From DASVHS01 sp036390755 (GTDB taxonomy: Bacteria > Acidobacteriota > Thermoanaerobaculia > Gp7-AA8): a stretch of DNA of 35,249 nucleotides. Where the stretch lies: the NCBI GenBank assembly GCA_036390755.1, contig DASWBH010000420.1:1-35249 (forward strand), written 5' to 3'. This document shows positions 1-7,241 of the stretch, in pieces (positions within the stretch are counted from its first letter, which is position 1; each line of letters begins with the position of its first letter). A program made the translations under genes and the position numbers. The notes beneath the pieces were generated by a model. It was not told the origin of the DNA. It ran no database searches and saw only the letters and a list, made by a program, of their open reading frames with translations.

Positions 1-75
1 AGCGAATGGAAGTCGATCTACGTCGACTACTCCGGTTCATTGCAGCGCGCGCAGATCGATACCGAGGAGATATGA
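1..75 (+). CDS. C-terminal fragment of an unidentified protein (cut by window edge)
   Basis: An open frame runs from base 1 to a TGA at 73-75 and encodes about 24 residues ending in QIDTEEI. It has no start inside the window. It ends 4 nt before the GTG of the M28 peptidase, and its GAGGAG at 64-69 can serve as that gene's ribosome-binding site. The two genes are therefore probably co-transcribed. The fragment is too short to assign to a family. Moderate confidence rests on the open frame and the tight spacing. Confidence 0.5.
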   Translation, partial: SEWKSIYVDYSGSLQRAQIDTEEI

Positions 76-79
76 ACTG

Positions 80-1462
80 GTGATCGGTTGTCGGTTGTCG
101 GTGCTCGTTGCGGTGATCGTCGCAACGGGTCCGGCAATCGCCCAGACCGCGCAGCAGACCGGCGAACGCCTCATGGCGGCGGCACTCAACAGCACGGCCG
201 GCTACGAGACGCTCGCGTATCTGACCGACCACATCGGTCCGCGGCTCAGCGGATCGCCCAACGCGGCGCTCGCTGTCGACTGGACGCGCAATCGCTTTCG
301 CTCGTGGGGCATCGACGCCTACACCGAGAAAGTGATCGTGCCGCACTGGGTGCGCGGCGAAGAGAGCGCCACACTCGTCTCGCACAACAACCAGCGCCTC
401 GTCCTCACCACCCTCGGCGGCAGCGTCGCGACACCGCCGCGCGGCATCACCGCCGACGTCATCGAAGCGACATCGTTCGACGAGCTCGCGGCCCTCGGCC
501 GCGATCGCATCAGCGGCAAGATCGTCTTTCTGAATCGCGCGATGGACATGGACCTCGTCCGCGCCGGCCGTTCCTTCGAGGCGTATCGGAAAGCGCAGGA
601 GATGCGCACGCGTGGCGCCGATGCCGCTGCACCCTTCGGCGCGCGCGCGGTGGTCATCCGCTCGGTCGGCTCGGACTCTCTGCGGACGCCGCACACAGGC
701 GCGGTCCGCTACGAAGGAAAAACGCAGAAGATTCCGGCGGCGGCGCTCACGGCGGAAGACGCGATCCTCGTTCATCGATTGCTCGCTCGTGGCGACACGG
801 TGCGCATGCATCTGCTGCTGCGGCCGCGAACACTCGACGATGCCGAGTCAGCGAACGTCGTCGCCGACATCCGCGGCAGCGAACATCCGGAAGAGATCGT
901 GCTGATCGGCGCGCATCTCGACTCATGGGACATCGGCACCGGCGCGATCGACGATGGGGCAGGCGTGGCCATGGTCATGGACACCATGCGCCTGCTCCAC
1001 GAGCTCGGATTGCAGCCGAAGCGGACGATCCGCGCGGTCCTCTTCATGAACGAGGAGAACGGCGGGCGAGGCGGACGGCAGTACGCCGCGGAGCACAAGC
1101 GCGACAAACACATCGCCGCGATCGAGACCGATGCCGGCGCCGCCGCGCCTCGAGGATTCCTTACAACGCTGAAAGGAGATGCGCTGACGGACTTCGAATC
1201 GCGCGTGCAGATGCTCGATCGGGTCGGCGCCGCGAAGTTCGACACCGCAGAGCACACCGGCGCCGACACCACCCCTTTGGTCGATGCCGGCGTGACCGGC
1301 TTCGGCCTCGTCCCCGACCAGCGCCACTACTTCGACTATCACCACTCGCCCGCCGACACGCTCGACAAAGTCGATCCGCACGAGCTCGCGCAGAACACTG
1401 CCGCGCTCGCAGCGCTGGCGTGGGTCCTGGCAGAAGAAGGCGTGGGCGGACACACCCGGTAG
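80..1462 (+). CDS. Secreted M28-family metallopeptidase, carboxypeptidase Q-like
   Basis: This is a predicted zinc aminopeptidase/carboxypeptidase of 460 residues. Residues 1-21 form a signal peptide with hydrophobic core LVAVIVATGPAIA, so export to the periplasm is expected. A PA-like insertion occupies roughly residues 110-250. The catalytic domain carries the M28 ligand set in order: GAHLDSWD (His near 279), DDGAG (bridging Asp near 291), NEENGG (catalytic and zinc Glu near 324-325), ETDAG (Asp near 351) and DYHHSPADT (His near 421). The family releases N-terminal residues or cleaves dipeptides, and the order and spacing most resemble plasma glutamate carboxypeptidase (carboxypeptidase Q). 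The start is GTG at 80, about 10 nt after GAGGAG. An ATG at 72 opens only three codons. All ligands are present, so it should be active; the substrate is unknown. Confidence 0.9.
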   Translation: MIGCRLSVLVAVIVATGPAIAQTAQQTGERLMAAALNSTAGYETLAYLTDHIGPRLSGSPNAALAVDWTRNRFRSWGIDAYTEKVIVPHWVRGEESATLVSHNNQRLVLTTLGGSVATPPRGITADVIEATSFDELAALGRDRISGKIVFLNRAMDMDLVRAGRSFEAYRKAQEMRTRGADAAAPFGARAVVIRSVGSDSLRTPHTGAVRYEGKTQKIPAAALTAEDAILVHRLLARGDTVRMHLLLRPRTLDDAESANVVADIRGSEHPEEIVLIGAHLDSWDIGTGAIDDGAGVAMVMDTMRLLHELGLQPKRTIRAVLFMNEENGGRGGRQYAAEHKRDKHIAAIETDAGAAAPRGFLTTLKGDALTDFESRVQMLDRVGAAKFDTAEHTGADTTPLVDAGVTGFGLVPDQRHYFDYHHSPADTLDKVDPHELAQNTAALAALAWVLAEEGVGGHTR

Positions 1463-1464
1463 AT

Positions 1465-1485
1465 CTTTGTCCGAAGTCCTTTGTC
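1465..1485 (+). repeat. Short heptad array, CTTTGTC type
   Basis: Three consecutive 7-bp units are visible: CTTTGTC, CGAAGTC, CTTTGTC. The array begins 2 nt after the stop codon of the M28 gene and lies 14 nt before a different heptad array (AAGGATG type). The exact 7-bp phase is seen directly. A relationship to the neighbouring cassette is inferred. Confidence 0.55.
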
Positions 1486-1499
1486 CGAGGGAAGATTTA

Positions 1500-1527
1500 A
1501 AGGATGAAGGATGAAGGATGAAGGATA
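1500..1527 (+). repeat. Left heptad array (AAGGATG)4 of the four-helix-bundle cassette
   Basis: Four perfect 7-bp units: AAGGATG three times, then AAGGATA. The array is mirrored in inverted orientation at 1893-1920, just after the gene it precedes. Each unit holds an SD-like AAGGA and an ATG, so one unit can act as ribosome-binding site for the ATG of the next. The third ATG (1518) starts the downstream gene. The ATGs at 1504 and 1511 open five-codon frames only. Confidence 0.85.
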
Positions 1528-1889
1528 AAGACGGCCTCGTTCCGCTCCGGCAGCGCACCACGTCGTTTTCGCTCCGCGTGATTCGAATGTACTCCGGACT
1601 GCCAAAGTCGCGTGTTGCTGACACGGTCGGCCTGCAGGCGCTACGTGCCGGCACGTCAGTCGGCGGTCAGTACCGCGAGGCATGCCGGGCGCGGTCGGAT
1701 GCGGAGCTCATCAGCAAGCTCGAGTCAGCTCTACAAGAATTAGACGAAACCAGCTACTGGCTCGAGTTGCTCGTGGGCGGAGAAATTGTGAAGGAGAAAC
1801 GGCTCGCGCCGCTGATGAAGGAAGCAGACGAACTCACCGCGATTCTGGTGACCGCGGTGAGAAAGATCAAGGCACGAAGGAAGCGCTAA
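1518..1889 (+). CDS. Four-helix-bundle protein, 23S rRNA intervening-sequence (S23/IVP) family
   Basis: A small cytoplasmic protein of 123 residues, predicted all-helical. The family signature is clear: a helix with SLRVIRMYSGLPKS, then GTSVGGQYREACRARSD, then an amphipathic helix with LESALQELDETSYWLELL, then a basic tail KIKARRKR. Members are encoded inside 23S rRNA intervening sequences in some bacteria, and relatives include the Avd protein of diversity-generating retroelements. Many stand alone with unknown function, possibly nucleic-acid binding. The ATG at 1518 lies inside the left heptad array with AAGGA 6 nt upstream. The TAA ends 3 nt before the inverted right array, so the gene almost exactly fills the space between the two arms. 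There is no 23S rRNA, reverse transcriptase or variable repeat nearby. The bracketed layout suggests a transferable unit; that part is inference. Confidence 0.88.
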   Translation: MKDKDGLVPLRQRTTSFSLRVIRMYSGLPKSRVADTVGLQALRAGTSVGGQYREACRARSDAELISKLESALQELDETSYWLELLVGGEIVKEKRLAPLMKEADELTAILVTAVRKIKARRKR

Positions 1890-1892
1890 CTT

Positions 1893-1920
1893 CATCCTTC
1901 ATCCTTTATCCTTCATCCTT
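1893..1920 (-). repeat. Right heptad array, inverted copy (CATCCTT)4
   Basis: Four perfect 7-bp units on the + strand: CATCCTT, CATCCTT, TATCCTT, CATCCTT. Read on the - strand these are AAGGATG-type units, so the array is the inverted counterpart of 1500-1527. The single A variant is at a different unit position than in the left arm. It begins 3 nt after the stop codon of the four-helix-bundle gene. Confidence 0.85.
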
Positions 1921-1924
1921 CCAA

Positions 1925-1954
1925 CGGTGGCACGAGCCCACGCCCGTGCCACCG
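1925..1954. repeat. Perfect 10-bp inverted repeat (REP-like hairpin)
   Basis: The arms CGGTGGCACG (1925-1934) and CGTGCCACCG (1945-1954) are exact complements around a 10-nt loop. The hairpin lies 4 nt past the right heptad array and 12 nt past the end of the convergent TonB receptor gene. It has no T-run on either strand, so it is not a classical intrinsic terminator. It could still block converging transcripts or be a dispersed palindromic repeat. Confidence 0.6.
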
Positions 1955-1966
1955 CAAAGAACGAAG

Positions 1967-4900
1967 TTAGAACCTCAGTCCAACAGCAAACCGATACGTC
2001 CGTGGGACCTGGTACGCGTCCTTGTTCGTCGCCGTGCCGAACGCTGCGTCCAGCTGGTAGTTCGCGCCGAGGGCCTGGCATTGGGCGACCGTCTGTCCCT
2101 GCGGGCAGGCCACCGGAGTATCGGTGAACGGATTGAACGACTTCAGCACGCGCACCGTCTTGTTGATGACCGGTCCGGCTGTGCTGGTCGTGCTCTCGAC
2201 GTTCTCGACGCCATGCTGGTCGAACGCGTTGAGCAGGTCCGCCTTCAGGAACAGATTCACGCGCGTGATCGGGAATGAGTACGTGAGATTGAAGTCGGTC
2301 GACGTGATGCCGTCGAGGCGGAACGCGCCGCGCGGACTGAAGTAGTACTGAACCGCCGATGGCGGTTTTGCGTAACCGGGATTCGTGATGCCGGCGGGAT
2401 TGATCGCCGCGGCCGCCGAGTACGACTGACCGGAGTGATACCGCTCCAGCACCGACAGATTCATCGTGCCGTAGGGGATCGGAGGATCGACCTGCACCCA
2501 CAGGTTGGCCCGATGGCGAATGTCTTCCTGCAGGAATCCGACCGGCCGGTTCTGCGCGAAGCTCGTGTACTCGGGGAACGTCGGCGACTCGAACACTTCG
2601 TTGCCGCCCGGCTGGATGACGCCAACCGGCACGGTGCCGTTGTTGAATTCCTCGCCTTCGACGTTGCCGCGCAACCTCGAGAGCGTGTAGTTGCCGCCGA
2701 CGTTCAAGTGGCCGAGGAGACGGTAAGTGCCCTGGAGCTGGAGGCCGTTGTAGTTCCGCTGGAAATCGCTGCTGCCGCCGTTCTGAATCTGACCGACGTC
2801 GAGCTTCCCATCCGGCGTCTTACCGGTCGAGAGGTCGCGGCGGATGACGTAGAAGTCGCCCCATATGCGATGAATGAGATCGGCGCGAATGAAGCCGTTG
2901 CCGCCGATCTGCATCCCGTAGCCGGCGGTGACCTCGTCCATGAACGGCGATTTCAGCGGATTGTCGAGCCGGACGTTCAGGCCGGGAACGCTCGACGAAA
3001 AGACGAGCGGGCTGTTGGGATCGCCCTGTCCGTTCACGAATGCGTTGGCCTGCAGCCACGCGAAGACCTGCTGCAGGACCTGCGCGGTCGGGACGAGCTG
3101 ATCGGCCGGCGTGCCGATCGGGTTGATCTCCGGACCGCGATAGTTGAACAGATAGGTGGCGTAGCGGCCGCCCGTCGCCGTCGAATCGGCCGGCCCCTGA
3201 TCGATCTTCGCGGCGTAGCGCCCGTAGGTGAAGCTTGCGCGGTGCCGGCCGTCGCCCATGAGGTCGTAGATGACGCCGAAGCGGGGACTGATCCGCGAGT
3301 CATCGACGGTTTTGACGAGGGCCTGATTGTGGCCGCTCTCCTTGTCGTATCGCAGGCCGAGGCTGAAGCTCCACTTCTGCGTGAGGTTCCACTTGTCGTT
3401 GAGGAACACCGATCGCGTGACGAAGTCGGAGGTCTGGCTCAGACCGAGGAGCGGATCCCATTCGAAGCGTGAGTGGGCGTTCGACGAGCTGGGATCGTTC
3501 TTCGGATCGGCGTGGATGAAGACCTGATTGTTGGCGAAGATGAAGTCGCCGAAGAAGCGCCAGTCGCTGCCGGACTGGAAGTTGTTCTCGTTGCGCAGCT
3601 CGTGGAACTCGTCGTAACCGGTCACGAGATTGTGGCTTCCCATCGACTGCGTCGACAGGAAGTACGAACCCTTCGCGGCCCAGTCCCTGTTGTTGCGCTC
3701 CTTCGGCGGGCAGACGCCGCAGAAGGTCGGCGACCATGCGCGCCATCCGGTGGCGCGGTCGCGCAGTAGAGTGCCGTTGATCAGGTCGCGCGCGGACGCG
3801 CCGCCGCCGACGATCGAGAAATCCTTCTGGCTGTACAGCGCCTCGACGAGCAGGTTGTTGGTGATGATGCCGTTGTAGTGGCCCGACCAGAGCTTGATCG
3901 GATTGCCGACGCTGCGCAGGCTGGCCAGATCGGCGATGTTGCCGAAGCTCGTGTTGGCCTGCGTGTTGTCGACCCTGAGGTACGAGCCGACGAGCGTGTG
4001 TTTCGAAGTGATGTTGCCGGTGAGCTTTCCTTCGTAGCGTTTCTCGTCGCGGGTCGAAGCGTACGGCAGCGGCGCGATTCCCTGGGGCGCGACCGTCTGG
4101 TTCGACGTGCTGCTGTTCTCCTTGCGGCCGGCAGAGAAGAACCACAGCCGGTCACGAAGGATTCGTCCGCCGAAGGTCGCTTCGTAGACGTTGTTCATCC
4201 TGGCGATGTGGTCTGCGGTCTCGATCGGCGTCTTCGAGACCCAGCGATCGTTGGTGACGTTGTCGCGCAGCGAGCCCGAGAACTCGTTGCCCCCCGACTT
4301 TGTGATCGTCGAGACGACACCGCCGGTGAAGCGGCCGTATTCCGCAGACACGCCGCCCGTGAGCAGCGTGGTCTCCTGAATCGCGTCTTCGATGACGGCG
4401 GCCTGCGGTTGTCCGCGCACGTTCTCGTTCACCACTACGCCGTTCACGAGGAACAGATTGTCGAACGACTGCGCGCCGTTGATCACGATCTGACCGTTCG
4501 TGCCGCTGGTCTGCACGCCCGGAGCGAGCGTGACTCGATCCTGAATGCGACGGCCGACCGGGAGCGTCTCGACCAGCTTCGCGTCGAGGTTGGTCGAGAC
4601 CTGCGGCGTCTCGAGGACCGATGGCGAGGTGGCCGTGACGGTGATCGATTCCGCGACCGCGCTGACTTTGAGCTCGGCATCGACGCGGCTCGTCTCGGCG
4701 AGCTTCAACTCCGCGCGGCGGTTCTGCGTCTGCATCCCCTCCAGCTCGAAGCTGACGTCGTACCGGCCCGGCGGAAGCGCGGGGAAGGAGTAGTCGCCGC
4801 TCGCACCGGTCACTGTAGTTCGCGTGCCGAGGAGCGCGTCCGAGCTGACCGTCACGGTGACTCCCGGCAGCGGTTTGCCGGTGGTGGTCACGTTCCCCGT

Positions 4901-4990
4901 GAGCGCCGACGTTGTGGCCTGGCCGAAAGCGGTCACGCAGACGAGCAGCAGAAAGGCTGAGAGCAATAGCAACCGTTTGCCGTGTGCCAT
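1967..4990 (-). CDS. TonB-dependent receptor, Oar-like, with carboxypeptidase-regulatory-like N-domain (copy 1)
   Basis: An outer-membrane receptor/transporter of 1007 residues. A signal peptide ends at VTAFGQ (about residue 23). A carboxypeptidase-regulatory-like beta-sandwich follows (about 27-108, with GKPLPGVTVTV and SGDYSFPALPPGRYDV), then a plug domain (about 115-250, with LVETLPVGRR, VNGVVVNENVRGQP and EYGRFTGGVV). The rest is a long beta-barrel ending in the terminal aromatic VGLRF typical of Bam-assembled porins. The family imports large substrates using TonB energy. The ATG is preceded by AGGAGG on the - strand. A TAAAAT at 5028-5033 is a possible -10 in the 92-nt gap to the divergent sulfatase gene. 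Two paralogues lie at 7242 and 14280. The substrate cannot be read from the sequence. Confidence 0.93.
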   Translation of the reverse strand: MAHGKRLLLLSAFLLLVCVTAFGQATTSALTGNVTTTGKPLPGVTVTVSSDALLGTRTTVTGASGDYSFPALPPGRYDVSFELEGMQTQNRRAELKLAETSRVDAELKVSAVAESITVTATSPSVLETPQVSTNLDAKLVETLPVGRRIQDRVTLAPGVQTSGTNGQIVINGAQSFDNLFLVNGVVVNENVRGQPQAAVIEDAIQETTLLTGGVSAEYGRFTGGVVSTITKSGGNEFSGSLRDNVTNDRWVSKTPIETADHIARMNNVYEATFGGRILRDRLWFFSAGRKENSSTSNQTVAPQGIAPLPYASTRDEKRYEGKLTGNITSKHTLVGSYLRVDNTQANTSFGNIADLASLRSVGNPIKLWSGHYNGIITNNLLVEALYSQKDFSIVGGGASARDLINGTLLRDRATGWRAWSPTFCGVCPPKERNNRDWAAKGSYFLSTQSMGSHNLVTGYDEFHELRNENNFQSGSDWRFFGDFIFANNQVFIHADPKNDPSSSNAHSRFEWDPLLGLSQTSDFVTRSVFLNDKWNLTQKWSFSLGLRYDKESGHNQALVKTVDDSRISPRFGVIYDLMGDGRHRASFTYGRYAAKIDQGPADSTATGGRYATYLFNYRGPEINPIGTPADQLVPTAQVLQQVFAWLQANAFVNGQGDPNSPLVFSSSVPGLNVRLDNPLKSPFMDEVTAGYGMQIGGNGFIRADLIHRIWGDFYVIRRDLSTGKTPDGKLDVGQIQNGGSSDFQRNYNGLQLQGTYRLLGHLNVGGNYTLSRLRGNVEGEEFNNGTVPVGVIQPGGNEVFESPTFPEYTSFAQNRPVGFLQEDIRHRANLWVQVDPPIPYGTMNLSVLERYHSGQSYSAAAAINPAGITNPGYAKPPSAVQYYFSPRGAFRLDGITSTDFNLTYSFPITRVNLFLKADLLNAFDQHGVENVESTTSTAGPVINKTVRVLKSFNPFTDTPVACPQGQTVAQCQALGANYQLDAAFGTATNKDAYQVPRTYRFAVGLRF

Positions 4991-5082
4991 TGAAAGTCCT
5001 CCTGGAGTGCGCGAAAGATTGCGGCCGATTTTACTCCGGCGCGAACGGAAGGTTTCGGGTCGATCTCGCGGTTCTTGACGCA

Positions 5083-7191
5083 GTGCAGAGATCGGTAACC
5101 GTCGCGTTCATCTTGTTCACACTCATCTGTGCCGGGTGCTCGCGCCACACGCCGGAGCGTCACGCGGCGGGACACGTGCCGGTCATCCTGATCTCGATCG
5201 ATACGCTGCGCGCAGATCACTTGCCAATTTACGGGTACAGATCTGTTGCGACTCCCAACATCGATGCGCTCGCGCAGGATGGGATCGTCTTCAATGAAGT
5301 GTGGTCGCACTGCCCGATGACGTTGCCGTCGCATGTCACGATGCTCACGGGCGAACTCCCGACAACGCACGGCGTCCGCAACAACCTCGGATTTCGTTAC
5401 GAGCCGTCGAAGCATGTGTCGCTGCCGCAGCGGCTGCAGAGTGCCGGCTATTCGACGGGCGCGGCGGTTTCTTCATACGTGCTCCGCGGCGAGACGGGGC
5501 TCCGCGACGCGTTTCAGTGGTATGAAGATGCGGTCGATCCCGCGCCGGGTGCGCGCTTTCGCGAGTATCAGCGCAGCGGGTTCACTACGACCTCACTCGC
5601 AAAGAAGTGGGTCGACTCCGTCGCGACACGTCCCTTCTTCCTCTTCCTTCATTTATACGAGCCGCACGTTCCGTACGATCCGCCGGAGCCGTTTCGCAGC
5701 CGCTATGCGGGCAATCCGTATGACGGCGAGATCGCGACGGCCGATGCGATCGTCGGCGAGCTCATCGCTCACCTGAAGCAGCGCAGCCTGTACGACAACG
5801 CCATCATCGTCCTCACCTCCGATCACGGCGAAGGCCTCGGCGACCACGGCGAAGCGCAGCATTCGATCCTCCTCTACACCGAAGCGATCCGCGTTCCGCT
5901 CGTGATCAAGCTGCCGCACAGCGAAAGCCACGGCAAGAGATCGAGCTCGCCGGCGGCGCTGTCGGACATCGTGCCGACGGTCGCGTCACTCGTCGGACTG
6001 GACGCAGCGAAGTCCGACGGCATCGACCTGTTCGCAGCCGCTCCGCGGTCGCGCATGATCTATACGGAGACGATCTATCCGTACGTGCAGCTCGGATGGA
6101 GCGATCTGCGATCGATCGTCAGCGGATCGCTGCAGTACATCCAGTCACCTCGGCCGGAGTTGTATGACTTCACCGCAGATCCGCACGAACGCCGCGACGT
6201 CATGAACGGGCATCGACGTGAGGCGGCAGCTCTGCGCGGTGAGCTCGACAAATTTCCGCCGCCCACCACCGGAGACGTTCCGATCGATCCGAACGACGCG
6301 GCCAGGCTCGCCGCTCTGGGCTACATCGGTTCGGCTCGCCAGAGGCCGGATCCAGGCTCGCTTCCGAATCCGCGCGACGTGATCGGCAGACTCGAGGACA
6401 TCCGGATTGCATATCAGCTCGCGAATGAACGCCGTTACGCCGAGGCCGCGAAGAAGATGAACGCGCTGCTGGCGGAGAACCCGCGGCTTCTCGATCTGCG
6501 CGTGCGACTCGCCGAGATGGATCTCGACATCGGGCGAGTCGATGACGCGATCCGCGAATACAAGACGGCCATCGGTGCTGCGGGAGTTTTCCCCAGCGAG
6601 ATCGTTGCGAGTCTCGCCGACGCGTATCTTCAGGCCGGCCGCCTCGACGAAGCACAACAGGCAGCGGACGCGGCAATGAAAGGCAGTCCGGATCGGGCGC
6701 GGCGCATTGAAGTGAGCATTGCGCTCGCGCGAAAAGATCTGAATCGTGCCCAGGCGATCGCGAAGCAGCTCACGGACAGCGCCGGCGACCTCCTTCTGCG
6801 CGCACAGATCCGCAATGCTGCAGGTGACGCGCAAGGAGCACTGCAGTTGCTCGCGCAGGCGGATGCGCGTGCGAAGGCGGACGGCGAGAAGGGGACCTTC
6901 GGCCTCGAATCTTTACGCGGCGACATCCTCGCGCGCCTCGGCCGCAACGTCGAAGCGGTGAGCGCATATCAGAAGGAGATTGCACTCTTCCCGACCGATC
7001 GCATCGCATACGCGCGGCTCGCAGTCCTGTATTTCGTGATGGGCGACCGCGTTGCAGTCGACCGCACGCTCGAGCGTCTTGTGGCCGCGAACCCGACGCG
7101 TCCCGCCTACGCGCTTGCAGCACGCACGCTCGAAGCAGTCGAAGACGTCAGCGGCGCGCGACGATGGCGCGCGCGAATGCCGCCGCAATAA
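5083..7191 (+). CDS. Sulfatase-like hydrolase/transferase lipoprotein with C-terminal TPR repeats (copy 1)
   Basis: A protein of 702 residues from the GTG at 5083. The frame is open further upstream, but that part runs into the divergent receptor gene. The GTG places a basic start (MQRS), a hydrophobic core and CAGC (Cys19) as a probable, non-ideal lipobox. The alkaline-phosphatase/sulfatase fold spans about residues 30-370: metal Asp in LISIDTLRADH, active-site region TLPSHVTMLTG (residues 80-90), and metal Asp/His in TSDHGEGLGDHG (near 247-248). At the nucleophile position it has Thr80 and at the motif Arg position His84, so it is not a formylglycine sulfatase by sequence. Thr is the nucleophile in phosphoglycerol and phosphoethanolamine transferases of this superfamily. 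The last 270 residues are TPR-like helices. It pairs divergently with a TonB receptor and is a paralogue of the gene at 10605. The substrate is unknown. Confidence 0.88.
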   Translation: MQRSVTVAFILFTLICAGCSRHTPERHAAGHVPVILISIDTLRADHLPIYGYRSVATPNIDALAQDGIVFNEVWSHCPMTLPSHVTMLTGELPTTHGVRNNLGFRYEPSKHVSLPQRLQSAGYSTGAAVSSYVLRGETGLRDAFQWYEDAVDPAPGARFREYQRSGFTTTSLAKKWVDSVATRPFFLFLHLYEPHVPYDPPEPFRSRYAGNPYDGEIATADAIVGELIAHLKQRSLYDNAIIVLTSDHGEGLGDHGEAQHSILLYTEAIRVPLVIKLPHSESHGKRSSSPAALSDIVPTVASLVGLDAAKSDGIDLFAAAPRSRMIYTETIYPYVQLGWSDLRSIVSGSLQYIQSPRPELYDFTADPHERRDVMNGHRREAAALRGELDKFPPPTTGDVPIDPNDAARLAALGYIGSARQRPDPGSLPNPRDVIGRLEDIRIAYQLANERRYAEAAKKMNALLAENPRLLDLRVRLAEMDLDIGRVDDAIREYKTAIGAAGVFPSEIVASLADAYLQAGRLDEAQQAADAAMKGSPDRARRIEVSIALARKDLNRAQAIAKQLTDSAGDLLLRAQIRNAAGDAQGALQLLAQADARAKADGEKGTFGLESLRGDILARLGRNVEAVSAYQKEIALFPTDRIAYARLAVLYFVMGDRVAVDRTLERLVAANPTRPAYALAARTLEAVEDVSGARRWRARMPPQ

Positions 7192-7218
7192 AAAAGCCCC
7201 GGCCTTTCGACCGGGGCT
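7189..7218 (-). terminator. Intrinsic terminator of TonB receptor copy 2
   Basis: On the - strand the stem AGCCCCGG/CCGGGGCT (7218-7211 with 7202-7195, 8-nt loop) is followed by a T-run (A-run on + at 7190-7195). It lies 24 nt past the receptor stop. The A-run also forms the TAA stop of the converging sulfatase gene (7189-7191), so the two 3' ends interlock. Forward reading ends in CTCCTTTC, a weaker terminator. Confidence 0.85.
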
Positions 7219-7241
7219 CCTTTCATTGCATCTCGAGCCTC

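Noticed and set aside
1518..1889. Diversity-generating retroelement accessory gene (Avd)
   Set aside because: The protein shares the four-helix-bundle fold, but there is no reverse transcriptase, template repeat or variable repeat nearby.
1500..1920. CRISPR array
   Set aside because: The repeats are contiguous 7-mers with no spacers, and no cas genes are present.
4912..5082. Longer N-terminus for sulfatase copy 1 starting at 4912
   Set aside because: It would overlap the signal-peptide region of the divergent receptor gene, and it would bury the lipoprotein signal that begins at GTG 5083.
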